Source: Mycolicibacterium lacusdiani (GTDB taxonomy: Bacteria > Actinomycetota > Actinomycetes > Mycobacteriales > Mycobacteriaceae). From it: 64,000 nt of DNA. The DNA is taken from the NCBI RefSeq assembly GCF_021916785.1, contig NZ_JAKCFC010000005.1, forward strand, positions 124,001-188,000, in the 5' to 3' direction. This document shows, in pieces, positions 27,518-35,799 of this stretch (position 1 is the stretch's first letter; each line of letters starts with the position of its first letter). The notes below the pieces were generated by a model. It had not been told where the DNA came from. It did no database searches and saw nothing but the letters and a program-made list of their open reading frames with translations. The translations under genes and the position numbers were made by a program.

Positions 27518-27673
27518 ATGACTGCTCTGCAGGACTGGATCACCCTTCGCCCGGTCGATCAGGGCGCCATCATGGAGATGGTGTGCCGCCCATTGCGCGC
27601 AGTGCTGCACTCCTCGGGTCCGGTGGACCCGAGGGAGTTCAAGCTGCAGCAGCCGGGCATCGAGCGCTGCTGA
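27518..27673 (+). CDS. Small conserved-looking protein of 51 aa, function unknown
   Basis: A 51-aa soluble protein, MTALQDWITLRPVDQGAIME through a C-terminal Cys. It has a good GAGGA ribosome site about 9 nt before ATG 27518, its own promoter candidate, and ordinary codon use with strong third-position GC, so it looks real although short. There are two Cys, no membrane segment and no motif I know. It ends 16 bp from the converging stop of the P55 gene. An in-frame start at 27482 would add 12 basic residues but lies upstream of the ribosome site. Confidence 0.65.
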   Translation: MTALQDWITLRPVDQGAIMEMVCRPLRAVLHSSGPVDPREFKLQQPGIERC

Positions 27674-27689
27674 GAGCGGCGCCCGACTC

Positions 27690-29276
27690 CTAGCGGGTGG
27701 CTCGGACGGCCTCGGCCTCGTCCGGGTTCGCATCCGGGTCATCCGCCGGAGTCTCAGCGGTCTCGTTCTTGCCGCTGATGAACAACCCCAGCAGCGCACC
27801 CACTACGCAGACGACCGCGGTGATCGCGAAGATCTCGCCGTACTGCATGGCATAGGCCAGTCGATAGTTGTCGGCCTGAATCCTGATGGTGTCCAACAGG
27901 TTTCCGCCGGGAGCGGACTTCGGCAGGCTCTGCAGGTGCTGGTTGAACCGGTACAGACCCCACGCCGACAGTGCGGCGACGCCGACCAGCATGCCGGTCA
28001 TGCGGGCCACGACCACCAGCGACGACGCGATGCCGTGCTGTGGCGCAGGCACCACGCGCAGCGCCGCCGAGGTCAACGGTCCGATCACGATGCCCAGCCC
28101 GAAGCCGGCCAGTGCGAGGTCGACGTCCATCGTCGGCAGCGTGAACACCCCGAAGTCGTGGCGCGCGGCCAGCAGGTCGACGGGCCACTGCGAGATCAGC
28201 CAGTAGGCGAACGCCGCGATCACGAGACCCGCGAACGCCACGACGCGGTCGCCGATGCGTGTCGCGATCCATCCGCCGAGCAGGGCGCCGACGGGGAGGG
28301 CGACCAGGAAGCGCATGAGCAGGAACGCCGCCTGGTTCTGGTCGAGGGACAGCACGGCCTGGCCAAAGAGTTCGACGTTGACCAGCGTCACCATCAGCGC
28401 GGCACCAGCGGCGAACGACGCACCAAGCGCGCACAGGAACGGCCGGAAGTGCACGCCGACGGGATCGATCAGCTTGGTCTTGGCGATCTTCTCCCAGACG
28501 AAGAAGGCGACCGTCGCGACGGCGGCACCGCACAGCAGGATCCAGCCGCCTTCGGGCAGGACCTGCTTGCCGTCGGGGGCGGGGTTGTAGAGGCCGAACA
28601 CGACGAGCACCAGCACGATCGCCAACAGCACTCCGCCGATGACGTCGATCTTCTCGGGTGGGCCCTGCGCCTTCTGCTTCGCGGGGACGCTGAAGTGGAT
28701 CATCACCATGGCGACGACCGCCATCGGCACGTTGATCCAGAACACGTCGCGCCAGCTGTTGAGCGCCCACACCACGGCGATGCCGTAGAGCGGGCCGAGC
28801 ACGCTGCCGAGTTCCTGCGCCGCGCCGATGCCGCCCAGGACCGCGGCGCGCTTGCGTTCGGCCCACAGGTCGGCGGCCAGCGCGAGAGTGACCGGCAGCA
28901 GCGCGCCGCTGGCGATGCCCTGGACGACGCGCCCGATGACGAGCATCGTGAGATCACCCGACAGCGCGGTGATGATCGAGCCGACGGCGAACCCGGCGAG
29001 GCTGATCTGCAGCAGCAGCTTGCGCCCGAACCGGTCGGACGCGCGGCCCAGCAGCGGCATCGCCGCGATGTAGCCCACCAGGTAACCGGTGATGATCGGC
29101 GCGACCCGCTGGATCTGGTTGATCGGGATCTGGATGTCGATCATCACGTCGCGGATGATCGTGATCACGACGTAGGTGTCGAGCGCTCCGAGGAGCACCG
29201 CGAGACCGCCTGCGCTGATGGCGATCCGGCGGCTGGTGGCCGATCCGGACGGCTCGGTGGTGGCTTGGTGTGCCAT
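27690..29276 (-). CDS. Major facilitator efflux/lipid transport protein P55
   Basis: A 528-aa MFS transporter with 14 predicted helices, homologous to M. tuberculosis P55 (Rv1410c). The DHA-type loop GRASDRFGRKLLLQ between helices 2 and 3 and the motif C-like region LPVTLALAADLWAERKRAA are visible. With the lipoprotein LprG it moves triacylglycerides and affects lipoarabinomannan display, drug tolerance and membrane permeability (established in mycobacteria). ATG 29276 overlaps the lprG stop by one base (TGATG); a GTG directly before is also in frame. The C-terminal tail is acidic. Confidence 0.93.
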   Translation of the reverse strand: MAHQATTEPSGSATSRRIAISAGGLAVLLGALDTYVVITIIRDVMIDIQIPINQIQRVAPIITGYLVGYIAAMPLLGRASDRFGRKLLLQISLAGFAVGSIITALSGDLTMLVIGRVVQGIASGALLPVTLALAADLWAERKRAAVLGGIGAAQELGSVLGPLYGIAVVWALNSWRDVFWINVPMAVVAMVMIHFSVPAKQKAQGPPEKIDVIGGVLLAIVLVLVVFGLYNPAPDGKQVLPEGGWILLCGAAVATVAFFVWEKIAKTKLIDPVGVHFRPFLCALGASFAAGAALMVTLVNVELFGQAVLSLDQNQAAFLLMRFLVALPVGALLGGWIATRIGDRVVAFAGLVIAAFAYWLISQWPVDLLAARHDFGVFTLPTMDVDLALAGFGLGIVIGPLTSAALRVVPAPQHGIASSLVVVARMTGMLVGVAALSAWGLYRFNQHLQSLPKSAPGGNLLDTIRIQADNYRLAYAMQYGEIFAITAVVCVVGALLGLFISGKNETAETPADDPDANPDEAEAVRATR

Positions 29277-29986
29277 CACACCGCGGGCTTGGTGACGGTG
29301 ACCGGCTTACCCCAGTCCGACAGCGTCATCTGCACGCTCTGTCCTGGCTTGGGCTCCAGCTTGGCCTGGATCAGCTGATGGTCGCCCTCTTCCTGGATCC
29401 AGGCGGTGCCCGGGACGGGACCGGTCGCCGCGAGCTGCGGGGCGATCTTGTTGACGGCGTCCGCGCTCACGTTGCCGGACACCTTGACCGCGTCGACGCC
29501 GTTGACGTTCTCGCGGCCGTCGGTCTTGGCATCGGAGAAGTTGGCGAGCAGGTTGGCCAGGCCTGTGTCCGGGTTCAGGATCGCCGACACGTCGTAGATG
29601 TCCGCCGCGGGACCGAAGTCCTGCCAGCTGTCCGGCGTGATGGCGCCGTAGAGGATGTTGTCGGCGACCACGAAGTCGACGCCCTCGAGCTTCTGGCCGA
29701 GGAACACGATGTCGGCCTTGCCGGACGCGGCGACGGCCGGCGTCTGGGTCAGATTGCCGGTCAGCGAGGCGATCGGCAGTTCCGGGATCTCGCCCGTGGT
29801 GGTGAGCTGCAGGTGAACGCTCTGCTGGGCCTTGGTGGTCTCGTTGGACTCCGTCAGCAGCGTGGCCGCCTCGGGAAGTGGGGCATCGGACGCCTTGTCG
29901 GACGACGAACACCCTGCGACCAGCAGGGTGGCGGTGACGAGGGCGGTGAACAGGGATTGGACGGCAAGCCGGGGGCGCGTCTGCAT
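29276..29986 (-). CDS. lprG: Lipoprotein LprG (triacylglyceride/LAM carrier)
   Basis: A 236-aa secreted lipoprotein. The signal peptide ends in the lipobox LVAGC (Cys about residue 26), followed by a Ser/Asp linker and the LppX/LprA/LprG beta-half-barrel that binds triacylated lipids in a hydrophobic cavity. It delivers lipids and lipoglycans across the periplasm in concert with P55, encoded immediately downstream with a one-base overlap. ATG 29986 has a TACGAT -10 box ending 6 nt before it. Confidence 0.94.
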   Translation of the reverse strand: MQTRPRLAVQSLFTALVTATLLVAGCSSSDKASDAPLPEAATLLTESNETTKAQQSVHLQLTTTGEIPELPIASLTGNLTQTPAVAASGKADIVFLGQKLEGVDFVVADNILYGAITPDSWQDFGPAADIYDVSAILNPDTGLANLLANFSDAKTDGRENVNGVDAVKVSGNVSADAVNKIAPQLAATGPVPGTAWIQEEGDHQLIQAKLEPKPGQSVQMTLSDWGKPVTVTKPAV

Positions 29987-29992
29987 GCGCCC

Positions 29993-29998
29993 ATCGTA
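29993..29998 (-). promoter_or_regulatory. Candidate leaderless -10 box (TACGAT) for lprG-P55
   Basis: On the minus strand TACGAT is followed by six bases and then ATG 29986, consistent with a leaderless lprG-P55 transcript. The divergent ribC promoter is 80 bp away. Confidence 0.55.
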
Positions 29999-30075
29999 GA
30001 GGGTCGGGCTCGGTGATCAGGTGCCCCGGGCTACGGGTCCGGCGGTTGCCACGGCCCGTGATCTGCGATTCTGAC

Positions 30076-30081
30076 TAGCCT
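30076..30081 (+). promoter_or_regulatory. Candidate leaderless -10 box (TAGCCT) for ribC
   Basis: TAGCCT is followed by GGAGAC and then GTG 30088. The same GGAG could serve as a ribosome site on a longer message, so leaderless initiation is likely but not certain. Confidence 0.45.
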
Positions 30082-30087
30082 GGAGAC

Positions 30088-30687
30088 GTGTTCACGGGAA
30101 TCGTCGAAGAATTGGGTGAGGTCGTCGGCAAGGAGGAGTTGGTCGATGCCGCGCGGTTCGTCATCCGCGGGCCGCTGGTGACCGCCGATGCCGGTCACGG
30201 TGATTCGATCGCCGTGAACGGCGTCTGTCTGACCGTGGTGGAGGTGCGGGCCGGCGGCGAGTTCACCGCCGACGTGATGGCGGAGACCCTCAACCGGTCC
30301 AGCCTCGCCGGCGTCGACGTCGGCAGCCGGGTCAACCTGGAACGCGCTGCAGCCGTCAACAGCAGGCTCGGTGGACACATCGTGCAGGGCCACGTCGACG
30401 GCACCGGCCACGTCGTCTCCCGGTCGCCGTCGGAGAACTGGGAGGTCGTGCGGATCTCCGTGCCCGCCTCGCTGTCCCGCTACGTCGTCGAGAAGGGCTC
30501 GATCACCATCGACGGCGTTTCGCTGACCGTGTCGGCACTGGGCGACGACTGGCTCGAGGTGTCGCTGATCCCGACCACCCTGGATCTCACGACCCTCGGA
30601 CGGGCGGAGGTCGGCACCCCGGTCAATCTGGAGGTCGACGTGATCGCCAAGTACGTCGAGCGTCTGCTCAACAGCCGGGACGCGTAG
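30088..30687 (+). CDS. ribC: Riboflavin synthase alpha chain
   Basis: A 199-aa enzyme that dismutates two 6,7-dimethyl-8-ribityllumazine to riboflavin. The characteristic opening MFTGIVEELG (from GTG) and two tandem lumazine-binding domains are present, the second starting near residue 95 with LGGHIVQGHVDGTG. The length is standard. It diverges from lprG and begins the ribC-ribBA-ribH group, with a 155-bp gap before ribBA. Confidence 0.96.
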   Translation: MFTGIVEELGEVVGKEELVDAARFVIRGPLVTADAGHGDSIAVNGVCLTVVEVRAGGEFTADVMAETLNRSSLAGVDVGSRVNLERAAAVNSRLGGHIVQGHVDGTGHVVSRSPSENWEVVRISVPASLSRYVVEKGSITIDGVSLTVSALGDDWLEVSLIPTTLDLTTLGRAEVGTPVNLEVDVIAKYVERLLNSRDA

Positions 30688-30842
30688 CGGGTTCCCAACC
30701 CGGTGGTCGGGCGCGGCAATAACTCACCCGTCTCAGTGGTTCATACTGATGTCGGTTCACAAGGTCCAGGACGCCCCGGACGGCACTGCGCAATCGACGC
30801 GGTGGGCACCCGGTGGCGGCCCCTTCGAAGTAGGTGACGTAG

Positions 30843-32171
30843 ATGACGAGGCTTGATTCCGTCGAGCGGGCGATAGCCGACATAGCTGCCGGCAAGGCCG
30901 TGGTCGTCATCGACGACGAGGACCGCGAGAACGAGGGCGACCTGATCTTCGCGGCCGAGAAGGCCACGCCGGAGCTGGTGGCGTTCATGGTGCGCTACAC
31001 CTCGGGTTATCTCTGCGTGCCGTTGTCGGGCGAGGTCTGCGACCGGCTGGGCCTGCTGCCCATGTACGCGGTCAACCAGGACAAGCATCAGACGGCTTAC
31101 ACCGTCACCGTCGACGCCAAGCAGGGCGTGGGCACGGGCATCTCGGCGTCCGACCGCGCCACCACCATGCGGCTGCTGGCCGATCCGTCGTCCAAGGCCG
31201 ACGAGTTCACCAGGCCCGGTCACGTCGTGCCGCTGCGCGCCAAGGACGGCGGCGTCCTGCGCAGGCCCGGCCACACCGAGGCCGCCGTCGACCTGGCCCG
31301 GCTGGCCGGACTGCAGCCCGCGGGCACCATCTGCGAGATCGTCAGCCAGAAGGACGAGGGCGCGATGGCCCAGACCGACGAGCTGCGCGTCTTCGCCGAC
31401 GACCACGATCTGGCCCTCATCTCGATCGCCGACCTGATCGAGTGGCGCCGCAAGCACGAACGCCACGTCGAGCGCATCGCGGAGGCCCGCATACCCACCC
31501 GCTACGGCGAATTCCGCGCCGTCGGCTACTCCAGCATCTACGAGGACGTCGAGCACGTGGCGCTGGTCCGCGGCGACATCGCCGGACCCGACGCCGACGG
31601 CCACGACGTGCTGGTCCGCGTGCACTCCGAGTGCCTGACCGGCGACGTGTTCGGATCACGCCGGTGCGACTGCGGCCCCCAGCTGGACGCGGCGCTGGCC
31701 ATGGTGGCCCGCGAGGGCCGCGGCGTCGTGCTCTACATGCGCGGCCACGAAGGCAGGGGTATCGGCCTCATGCACAAGCTGCAGGCCTACCAGCTGCAGG
31801 ACGCGGGCGCCGACACCGTCGACGCGAACCTCAAGCTGGGGCTGCCCGCCGACGCACGCGACTACGGCATCGGCGCGCAGATCCTCGTCGACCTGGGCAT
31901 CCGGTCGATGCGGCTGCTCACCAACAACCCGGCCAAGCGCGTCGGGCTCGACGGGTACGGACTGCACATCATCGAACGGGTGCCGTTGCCGGTGCGCGCC
32001 AACTCGGAGAACATCCGGTACCTGATGACCAAGCGCGACCGGATGGGTCACGACCTGTCCGGGCTCGACGACTTCGACGAGTCGGTCCGCATGGACGGCT
32101 ACGACGAGGCGGTCTACATGCTGGGGGACCGGTTGCCCCCGACGGCCGACGAGACGGGTGGCGCGCCGTGA
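30843..32171 (+). CDS. ribBA: Bifunctional 3,4-dihydroxy-2-butanone 4-phosphate synthase/GTP cyclohydrolase II
   Basis: A 442-aa fusion that feeds both branches of riboflavin synthesis. The N-terminal DHBP synthase domain has the acidic loop DDEDRENEGDL and RPGHTEAAVDLARLAG; the C-terminal GTP cyclohydrolase II domain from about residue 205 has the zinc Cys ligands in HSECLTGDVFGSRRCDCG and the RGHEGRGIGL motif. It corresponds to mycobacterial ribA2. ATG 30843 starts the conserved domain, and its stop overlaps ribH in GTGA. Confidence 0.95.
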   Translation: MTRLDSVERAIADIAAGKAVVVIDDEDRENEGDLIFAAEKATPELVAFMVRYTSGYLCVPLSGEVCDRLGLLPMYAVNQDKHQTAYTVTVDAKQGVGTGISASDRATTMRLLADPSSKADEFTRPGHVVPLRAKDGGVLRRPGHTEAAVDLARLAGLQPAGTICEIVSQKDEGAMAQTDELRVFADDHDLALISIADLIEWRRKHERHVERIAEARIPTRYGEFRAVGYSSIYEDVEHVALVRGDIAGPDADGHDVLVRVHSECLTGDVFGSRRCDCGPQLDAALAMVAREGRGVVLYMRGHEGRGIGLMHKLQAYQLQDAGADTVDANLKLGLPADARDYGIGAQILVDLGIRSMRLLTNNPAKRVGLDGYGLHIIERVPLPVRANSENIRYLMTKRDRMGHDLSGLDDFDESVRMDGYDEAVYMLGDRLPPTADETGGAP

Positions 32172-32644
32172 GCGGCCACGGAGTGCCGGACATGCCGGCC
32201 ATCGACGCCTCGGACGTGAGCCTCGCTATCGTCGCCAGCACCTGGCACGACACGATCTGCAACGCGCTCCTCGACGGCGCGGTGCGCACCGCGAAGGGTT
32301 CCGGTGTGGTCGACCCCACCGTGGTCCGCGTGCTCGGCGCGATCGAGATCCCGGTGGTCGCGCAGGCTCTCGCCGCCAAGCACGACGCCGTCGTGGCGCT
32401 GGGCGTGGTAATCCGTGGCCAGACCCCGCACTTCGACTACGTGTGCGATGCCGTCACGCAGGGACTGACCCGGGTGTCGCTCGACGAGTCCACCCCGGTC
32501 GCCAACGGCGTATTGACCGTGAACGACGAGCAGCAGGCGATCGACCGTGCCGGCTTGCCCGGCTCCAGCGAAGACAAGGGCGCGCAAGCGGCGGCCGCGG
32601 CGTTGTCGACCGCTGTGACACTGCGGGAGATCCGCGGCTCGTGA
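32168..32644 (+). CDS. ribH: 6,7-dimethyl-8-ribityllumazine synthase
   Basis: A 158-aa lumazine synthase that condenses the RibD-pathway pyrimidine with the RibBA product. Motifs: IVASTWHDTICNALLDGA, GAIEIPVVAQALA, GVVIRGQTPHFDYVC and the NGVLTVNDEQQAIDRAG stretch. GTG 32168 overlaps ribBA and its stop overlaps the next gene, both in GTGA, so the three are coupled. Confidence 0.95.
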   Translation: MSGHGVPDMPAIDASDVSLAIVASTWHDTICNALLDGAVRTAKGSGVVDPTVVRVLGAIEIPVVAQALAAKHDAVVALGVVIRGQTPHFDYVCDAVTQGLTRVSLDESTPVANGVLTVNDEQQAIDRAGLPGSSEDKGAQAAAAALSTAVTLREIRGS

Positions 32645-33114
32645 CCGACTCCGGCCGCTGGGACCTGGAGGTGCGTCCGCACCTCACCCCCTACTTCGCC
32701 TACGGTGCAGCGTTTCTCATCGCCGCGGCTCACATCACGGTGGGGTTCCTGCTCAAGATCGGCTCGAGCGGCGTGATCTTCCGGACGGCCGACCAGGTGG
32801 CCATCGCCCTGCTTGGCATCATCATCGGCGGTCTCGTCCTGCTCTTCGCCCGGCCAAGGCTGCGGGTGGGCAGCGAGGGCATTGCGGTCCGGAACCTGTT
32901 GGCGTACCGACTGATTCCCTGGTCCGAGGTGGTGGACGTGTCGTTCCCGCCGGGGACGCGGTGGGCCCGGGTCGACCTCCCCGACGACGAGTACGTGCCG
33001 GCGATGGCGATCCAGGCAGTCGACAAGATGCGTGCCGTCGAGTCGATGGACCGGGTGCGCGAACTGATGGCGCGATACCGCACCGATGTCACCCGACGTT
33101 CAGACGCATCGTGA
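32641..33114 (+). CDS. PH-domain membrane protein downstream of ribH (Rv1417-like)
   Basis: A 157-aa protein with two N-terminal transmembrane helices (about residues 17-38 and 50-67) and a C-terminal bacterial PH-like domain that includes RNLLAYRLIPWSEVVDV. GTG 32641 overlaps the ribH stop, so it is co-translated with the riboflavin genes; this arrangement matches Rv1417. A transport or membrane-anchoring role in flavin metabolism is conceivable but unsupported. Its last 26 bp overlap the converging GNAT gene. Confidence 0.85.
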   Translation: MTDSGRWDLEVRPHLTPYFAYGAAFLIAAAHITVGFLLKIGSSGVIFRTADQVAIALLGIIIGGLVLLFARPRLRVGSEGIAVRNLLAYRLIPWSEVVDVSFPPGTRWARVDLPDDEYVPAMAIQAVDKMRAVESMDRVRELMARYRTDVTRRSDAS

Positions 33115-33559
33115 CCTCGTCGGGGTTGCCCGCGGTGACGGTGGCGTCCATGGTGAACCCCAGGTCCTGATACACGCCGAGCGCGACGTCGTTGTCCTCC
33201 TCGACCCGCAGCGTGACGGTGCGCACCCGCTCGGCGCGCGCCCAGTCGACGGCCGTGGTGACCAGCTCGTGGGCGAGCCCGCGCCTGCGGGCGGACGGTT
33301 CCAGCCACAGCGAGTACAGGTACGCCGAGTCGGCGCTCTCCCGCTGCACGCCGATCAGGCCGACCATGCGGTCGCCGAGCACTGCCGCGAACTGGGTGTG
33401 CGCCCGCAACCTGCGCCGCCACTGCGCAGCCGTGAAGGCCTCCTCGCTGCGGTACTGCCGGTCCTGGGCGCCGAGGGTGTCGCGCAGTGCCCGCAGGCGC
33501 AGGGCCGCGAAGGCGCGCCACTGTTCCTCGGTCAGCCTGACCACGCTCGGTGCCGTCAC
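33089..33559 (-). CDS. GNAT-family N-acetyltransferase
   Basis: A 156-aa acetyltransferase. The acetyl-CoA pyrophosphate loop reads LEPSARRRGLAHELV, followed by the beta5-alpha4 region VTLRVEEDNDVALGVYQDLGF typical of GNATs. The acceptor is unknown. GTG 33559 is chosen because the upstream in-frame part is Arg-rich shadow. It diverges from the murL operon and converges with the PH-domain gene with a 26-bp overlap. It belongs to the segment that differs from M. tuberculosis. Confidence 0.83.
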   Translation of the reverse strand: MTAPSVVRLTEEQWRAFAALRLRALRDTLGAQDRQYRSEEAFTAAQWRRRLRAHTQFAAVLGDRMVGLIGVQRESADSAYLYSLWLEPSARRRGLAHELVTTAVDWARAERVRTVTLRVEEDNDVALGVYQDLGFTMDATVTAGNPDEVTMRLNVG

Positions 33560-33615
33560 CAGGCGCCTATGCGCCTGCGCTCGTCGGGTTGCCCGGCCGC
33601 ATTCGTCGCGTGCGA

Positions 33616-33621
33616 TAGAAT
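33616..33621 (+). promoter_or_regulatory. Candidate leaderless -10 box (TAGAAT) for the murL operon
   Basis: TAGAAT ends 9 nt before GTG 33631, so transcription should begin at or within a few bases of that codon. No ribosome site precedes the GTG. This supports 33631 over the internal ATG at 33658 as the true start. Confidence 0.5.
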
Positions 33622-33630
33622 GCCCTGATA

Positions 33631-34455
33631 GTGAGGGCTTTTCGATCGGACGCGGGCATGACGGCGGCAATGGACGTGTCGTCCCCGTCTGGGTCCCGCT
33701 CGACGCACTCGATACCCGAGATCGTTACTCCGCTTCTGCCTGTGACGCAAGTCATCACCCACCTCGGCACCAACCCGACGCTGACCGTGCCGGTCGTCGT
33801 CGGCGTGGAACCCGACGTCCGCGGAGCGTGGCACCGGCTCGCCGAGGTCGCCGACTTCTTCGGCATCGCAATGCCGGGGCTGGACGACTTCCGGGTCGCG
33901 GTGCTCGAACAGCTGGCGGCCACCCGACCCGTCGGCACGATGCTGGCGGTCACCGTCACGGTGTTCGACGTCGACGGGCGGAGCCGGGTGGTCGTCGGAA
34001 GCGAACCGGTCGAGCCCGTTCGACCGGCGCCCGTGCGCATCGGCCGCTGCGACGCCGTCGGCCTCGTCCCGCGCTCGGCCGACCCGGTGTGGCGCCGGAT
34101 GGCGGGACGCACCACCAGCAGGGGTCACATCGACCAGTTCCAGCGGTGGCTGGCCGATCAGGGCTGGGTCGACGCCGTTCCCAGTGCCGAACCGTCCGAC
34201 GCGCCGTACCTCGGTGCCCTGGTCGTCGAGACCGCCAACGGGCTGTTCGGGATCGAGGACCCGGAGCCCGCATCGCTGCTGGACCAACTCGCCGCCTGCG
34301 GCGTCACTGCCCACGTCGAGCGAACCGGGCGCGTGCCCGCCGACGTGACCCGGGCGTGGTGGGTCTCACCGCGCTTCCTCATCCATCCCGTGGCCGACCT
34401 CGACGGTACGAGCCTCCCGGCGCACGGCGCCCCGCCCTTCGTGGAGCAACGATGA
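33631..34455 (+). CDS. Class IV aminotransferase-like protein without the PLP lysine
   Basis: A 274-aa protein of the D-amino-acid/branched-chain aminotransferase fold (inferred from motif order). AWHRLAEVADFFGIAMP (residues 66-82) corresponds to the family's HxxRL helix; VVETANGLFGIED (198-210) matches the E-xxxN-F-I-D segment with Glu200 and Asn203 kept; FLIHPVADLDGTSL (249-262) matches the C-terminal PV-xx-DG strand. The position of the Schiff-base Lys appears as Arg160 in AGRTTSRGHID, so it may be catalytically inactive or altered. It overlaps murL in ATGA and is probably a partner of the D-Glu pathway encoded downstream. Fold assignment is moderate, function unknown. Confidence 0.6.
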   Translation: MRAFRSDAGMTAAMDVSSPSGSRSTHSIPEIVTPLLPVTQVITHLGTNPTLTVPVVVGVEPDVRGAWHRLAEVADFFGIAMPGLDDFRVAVLEQLAATRPVGTMLAVTVTVFDVDGRSRVVVGSEPVEPVRPAPVRIGRCDAVGLVPRSADPVWRRMAGRTTSRGHIDQFQRWLADQGWVDAVPSAEPSDAPYLGALVVETANGLFGIEDPEPASLLDQLAACGVTAHVERTGRVPADVTRAWWVSPRFLIHPVADLDGTSLPAHGAPPFVEQR

Positions 34456-35789
34456 CCGAGCACTTCGACCCAGACGCCTACCGGGCGTTCAGCATCGACG
34501 GTTACGACCTGACCGACGGCAGGTTCACGGCGCGGTACGCGCTACGCGGCCGCGACGGGACCGATGACGTCCACTTCGCCGAGGTCGTGGACTTCGGGAC
34601 CGACCTGCCGAGCCAGGCCGACGACCGCCTCCTCCGTCTGCTCACGCTGACGTGCTCCCCGAGCTACTACAAGGCAGCCGTCCCGCCCACCATCGAGATC
34701 GGCTTTGCGACAGCGGAGTTCGAGAAGCAGTATCTGCGCGAACTCATCGCGGGCGGACTCGGCGAGTTCGCCTACCGCGGGTCGCTGCCGTCGGCGTTGA
34801 CGCCCGACGTCATCGGACCGGATGCGCCGGCGGCTCCGGCGGGGCCCAGGGGTTCGGACGGCTTCGACGCCGCGGCCAGGCCGCTGGTGCCCGTCGGTGG
34901 CGGCAAGGACTCCGTGGTCACCATCGAACTCCTCAAGCGTCACGGCTTCGACCCGATGCTGTTCAGCGTCAACGAATTCGACCCGATCGATAGGTGCATC
35001 GAGATCAGCGGTCTCGACAGCACCCGGGTCCGGCGCTCGATCGACCGGACACTCATCGAGCTCAACTCCCGCGGTGCGTACAACGGGCACGTCCCGGTGA
35101 CCGCGATCAACAGCGTGATCGGGTTGATCGTGGCCGACGCCAGGGGATTGGGCCCCGTCGTGTTCTCCAACGAGCGGTCCTCCAACGTCGGCAACGTGCA
35201 GTGGCTGGGCCGCGACGTGAATCACCAGTGGTCCAAGAGCATCTCGTATGAGACGCTGCTGCGCACGACCCTGACCGAGCACGGGATGAACCCCGACCGG
35301 TACTTCTCGCTGCTGCGGGCACTCTCGGAGTCCGAGATCGCCGACCGGTTCCGCGACTTCCCCCAGTACTTCGGCGCGTTCATCAGCTGCAACCGGCCGT
35401 TCGCGCTCGATCCCGGCCGGCGGGCCGCATCGTGGTGCGGGCACTGCCCGAAGTGCCTGTTCGTCTTCCTGCTGATGGGACCTCGGCTCGGCAGGGTCCA
35501 GTTGGAGAAGATCTTCGGCCGCAACGTCCTGCAGGACACGGACAATCAGCCAGGGGTCGAGGACATCGTCGGCCTCGGCGCGCACAAGCCGTTCGAGTGC
35601 GTCGGCGAGTACTACGAGGCGGCCGAGGCGATGCTCGCGATCCTCGACGACGGCGAATGGGGCGGTCTGCCGCTCGTCGAGGCCGTGCGGCCGCGTCGCG
35701 CCGAGCTGATGACGGTCGCGACCACCGAGGATCCGACGGCATCGGACGTGCACTACGTACCCGACCGGTACGCCGCGACGCTGGACTGA
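34452..35789 (+). CDS. murL: MurL: UDP-N-acetylmuramoyl-L-alanyl-L-glutamate epimerase
   Basis: A 445-aa protein that I assign to MurL, the enzyme first described in Xanthomonas that, with ATP, inverts the terminal L-Glu of UDP-MurNAc-L-Ala-L-Glu to D-Glu. It carries a PP-loop-like nucleotide motif PVGGGKDS (residues 147-154), the segment VVFSNERSSNVGN (237-249), and CGHCPKC (330-336), which looks like a metal or structural Cys cluster. Length fits the family. Directly downstream, 10 bp away, lies a MurD2-type ligase, the usual partner that adds L-Glu. ATG 34452 overlaps the upstream stop in ATGA. Assignment rests on motifs and context, not on a search. Confidence 0.82.
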   Translation: MTEHFDPDAYRAFSIDGYDLTDGRFTARYALRGRDGTDDVHFAEVVDFGTDLPSQADDRLLRLLTLTCSPSYYKAAVPPTIEIGFATAEFEKQYLRELIAGGLGEFAYRGSLPSALTPDVIGPDAPAAPAGPRGSDGFDAAARPLVPVGGGKDSVVTIELLKRHGFDPMLFSVNEFDPIDRCIEISGLDSTRVRRSIDRTLIELNSRGAYNGHVPVTAINSVIGLIVADARGLGPVVFSNERSSNVGNVQWLGRDVNHQWSKSISYETLLRTTLTEHGMNPDRYFSLLRALSESEIADRFRDFPQYFGAFISCNRPFALDPGRRAASWCGHCPKCLFVFLLMGPRLGRVQLEKIFGRNVLQDTDNQPGVEDIVGLGAHKPFECVGEYYEAAEAMLAILDDGEWGGLPLVEAVRPRRAELMTVATTEDPTASDVHYVPDRYAATLD

Positions 35790-35799
35790 GCCGACGCAC

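Noticed and set aside
30688..30842. Possible FMN riboswitch between ribC and ribBA
   Set aside because: One segment resembles the TTCCC-CCGG-GGT part of the element, but the other conserved stems are missing in the right order.
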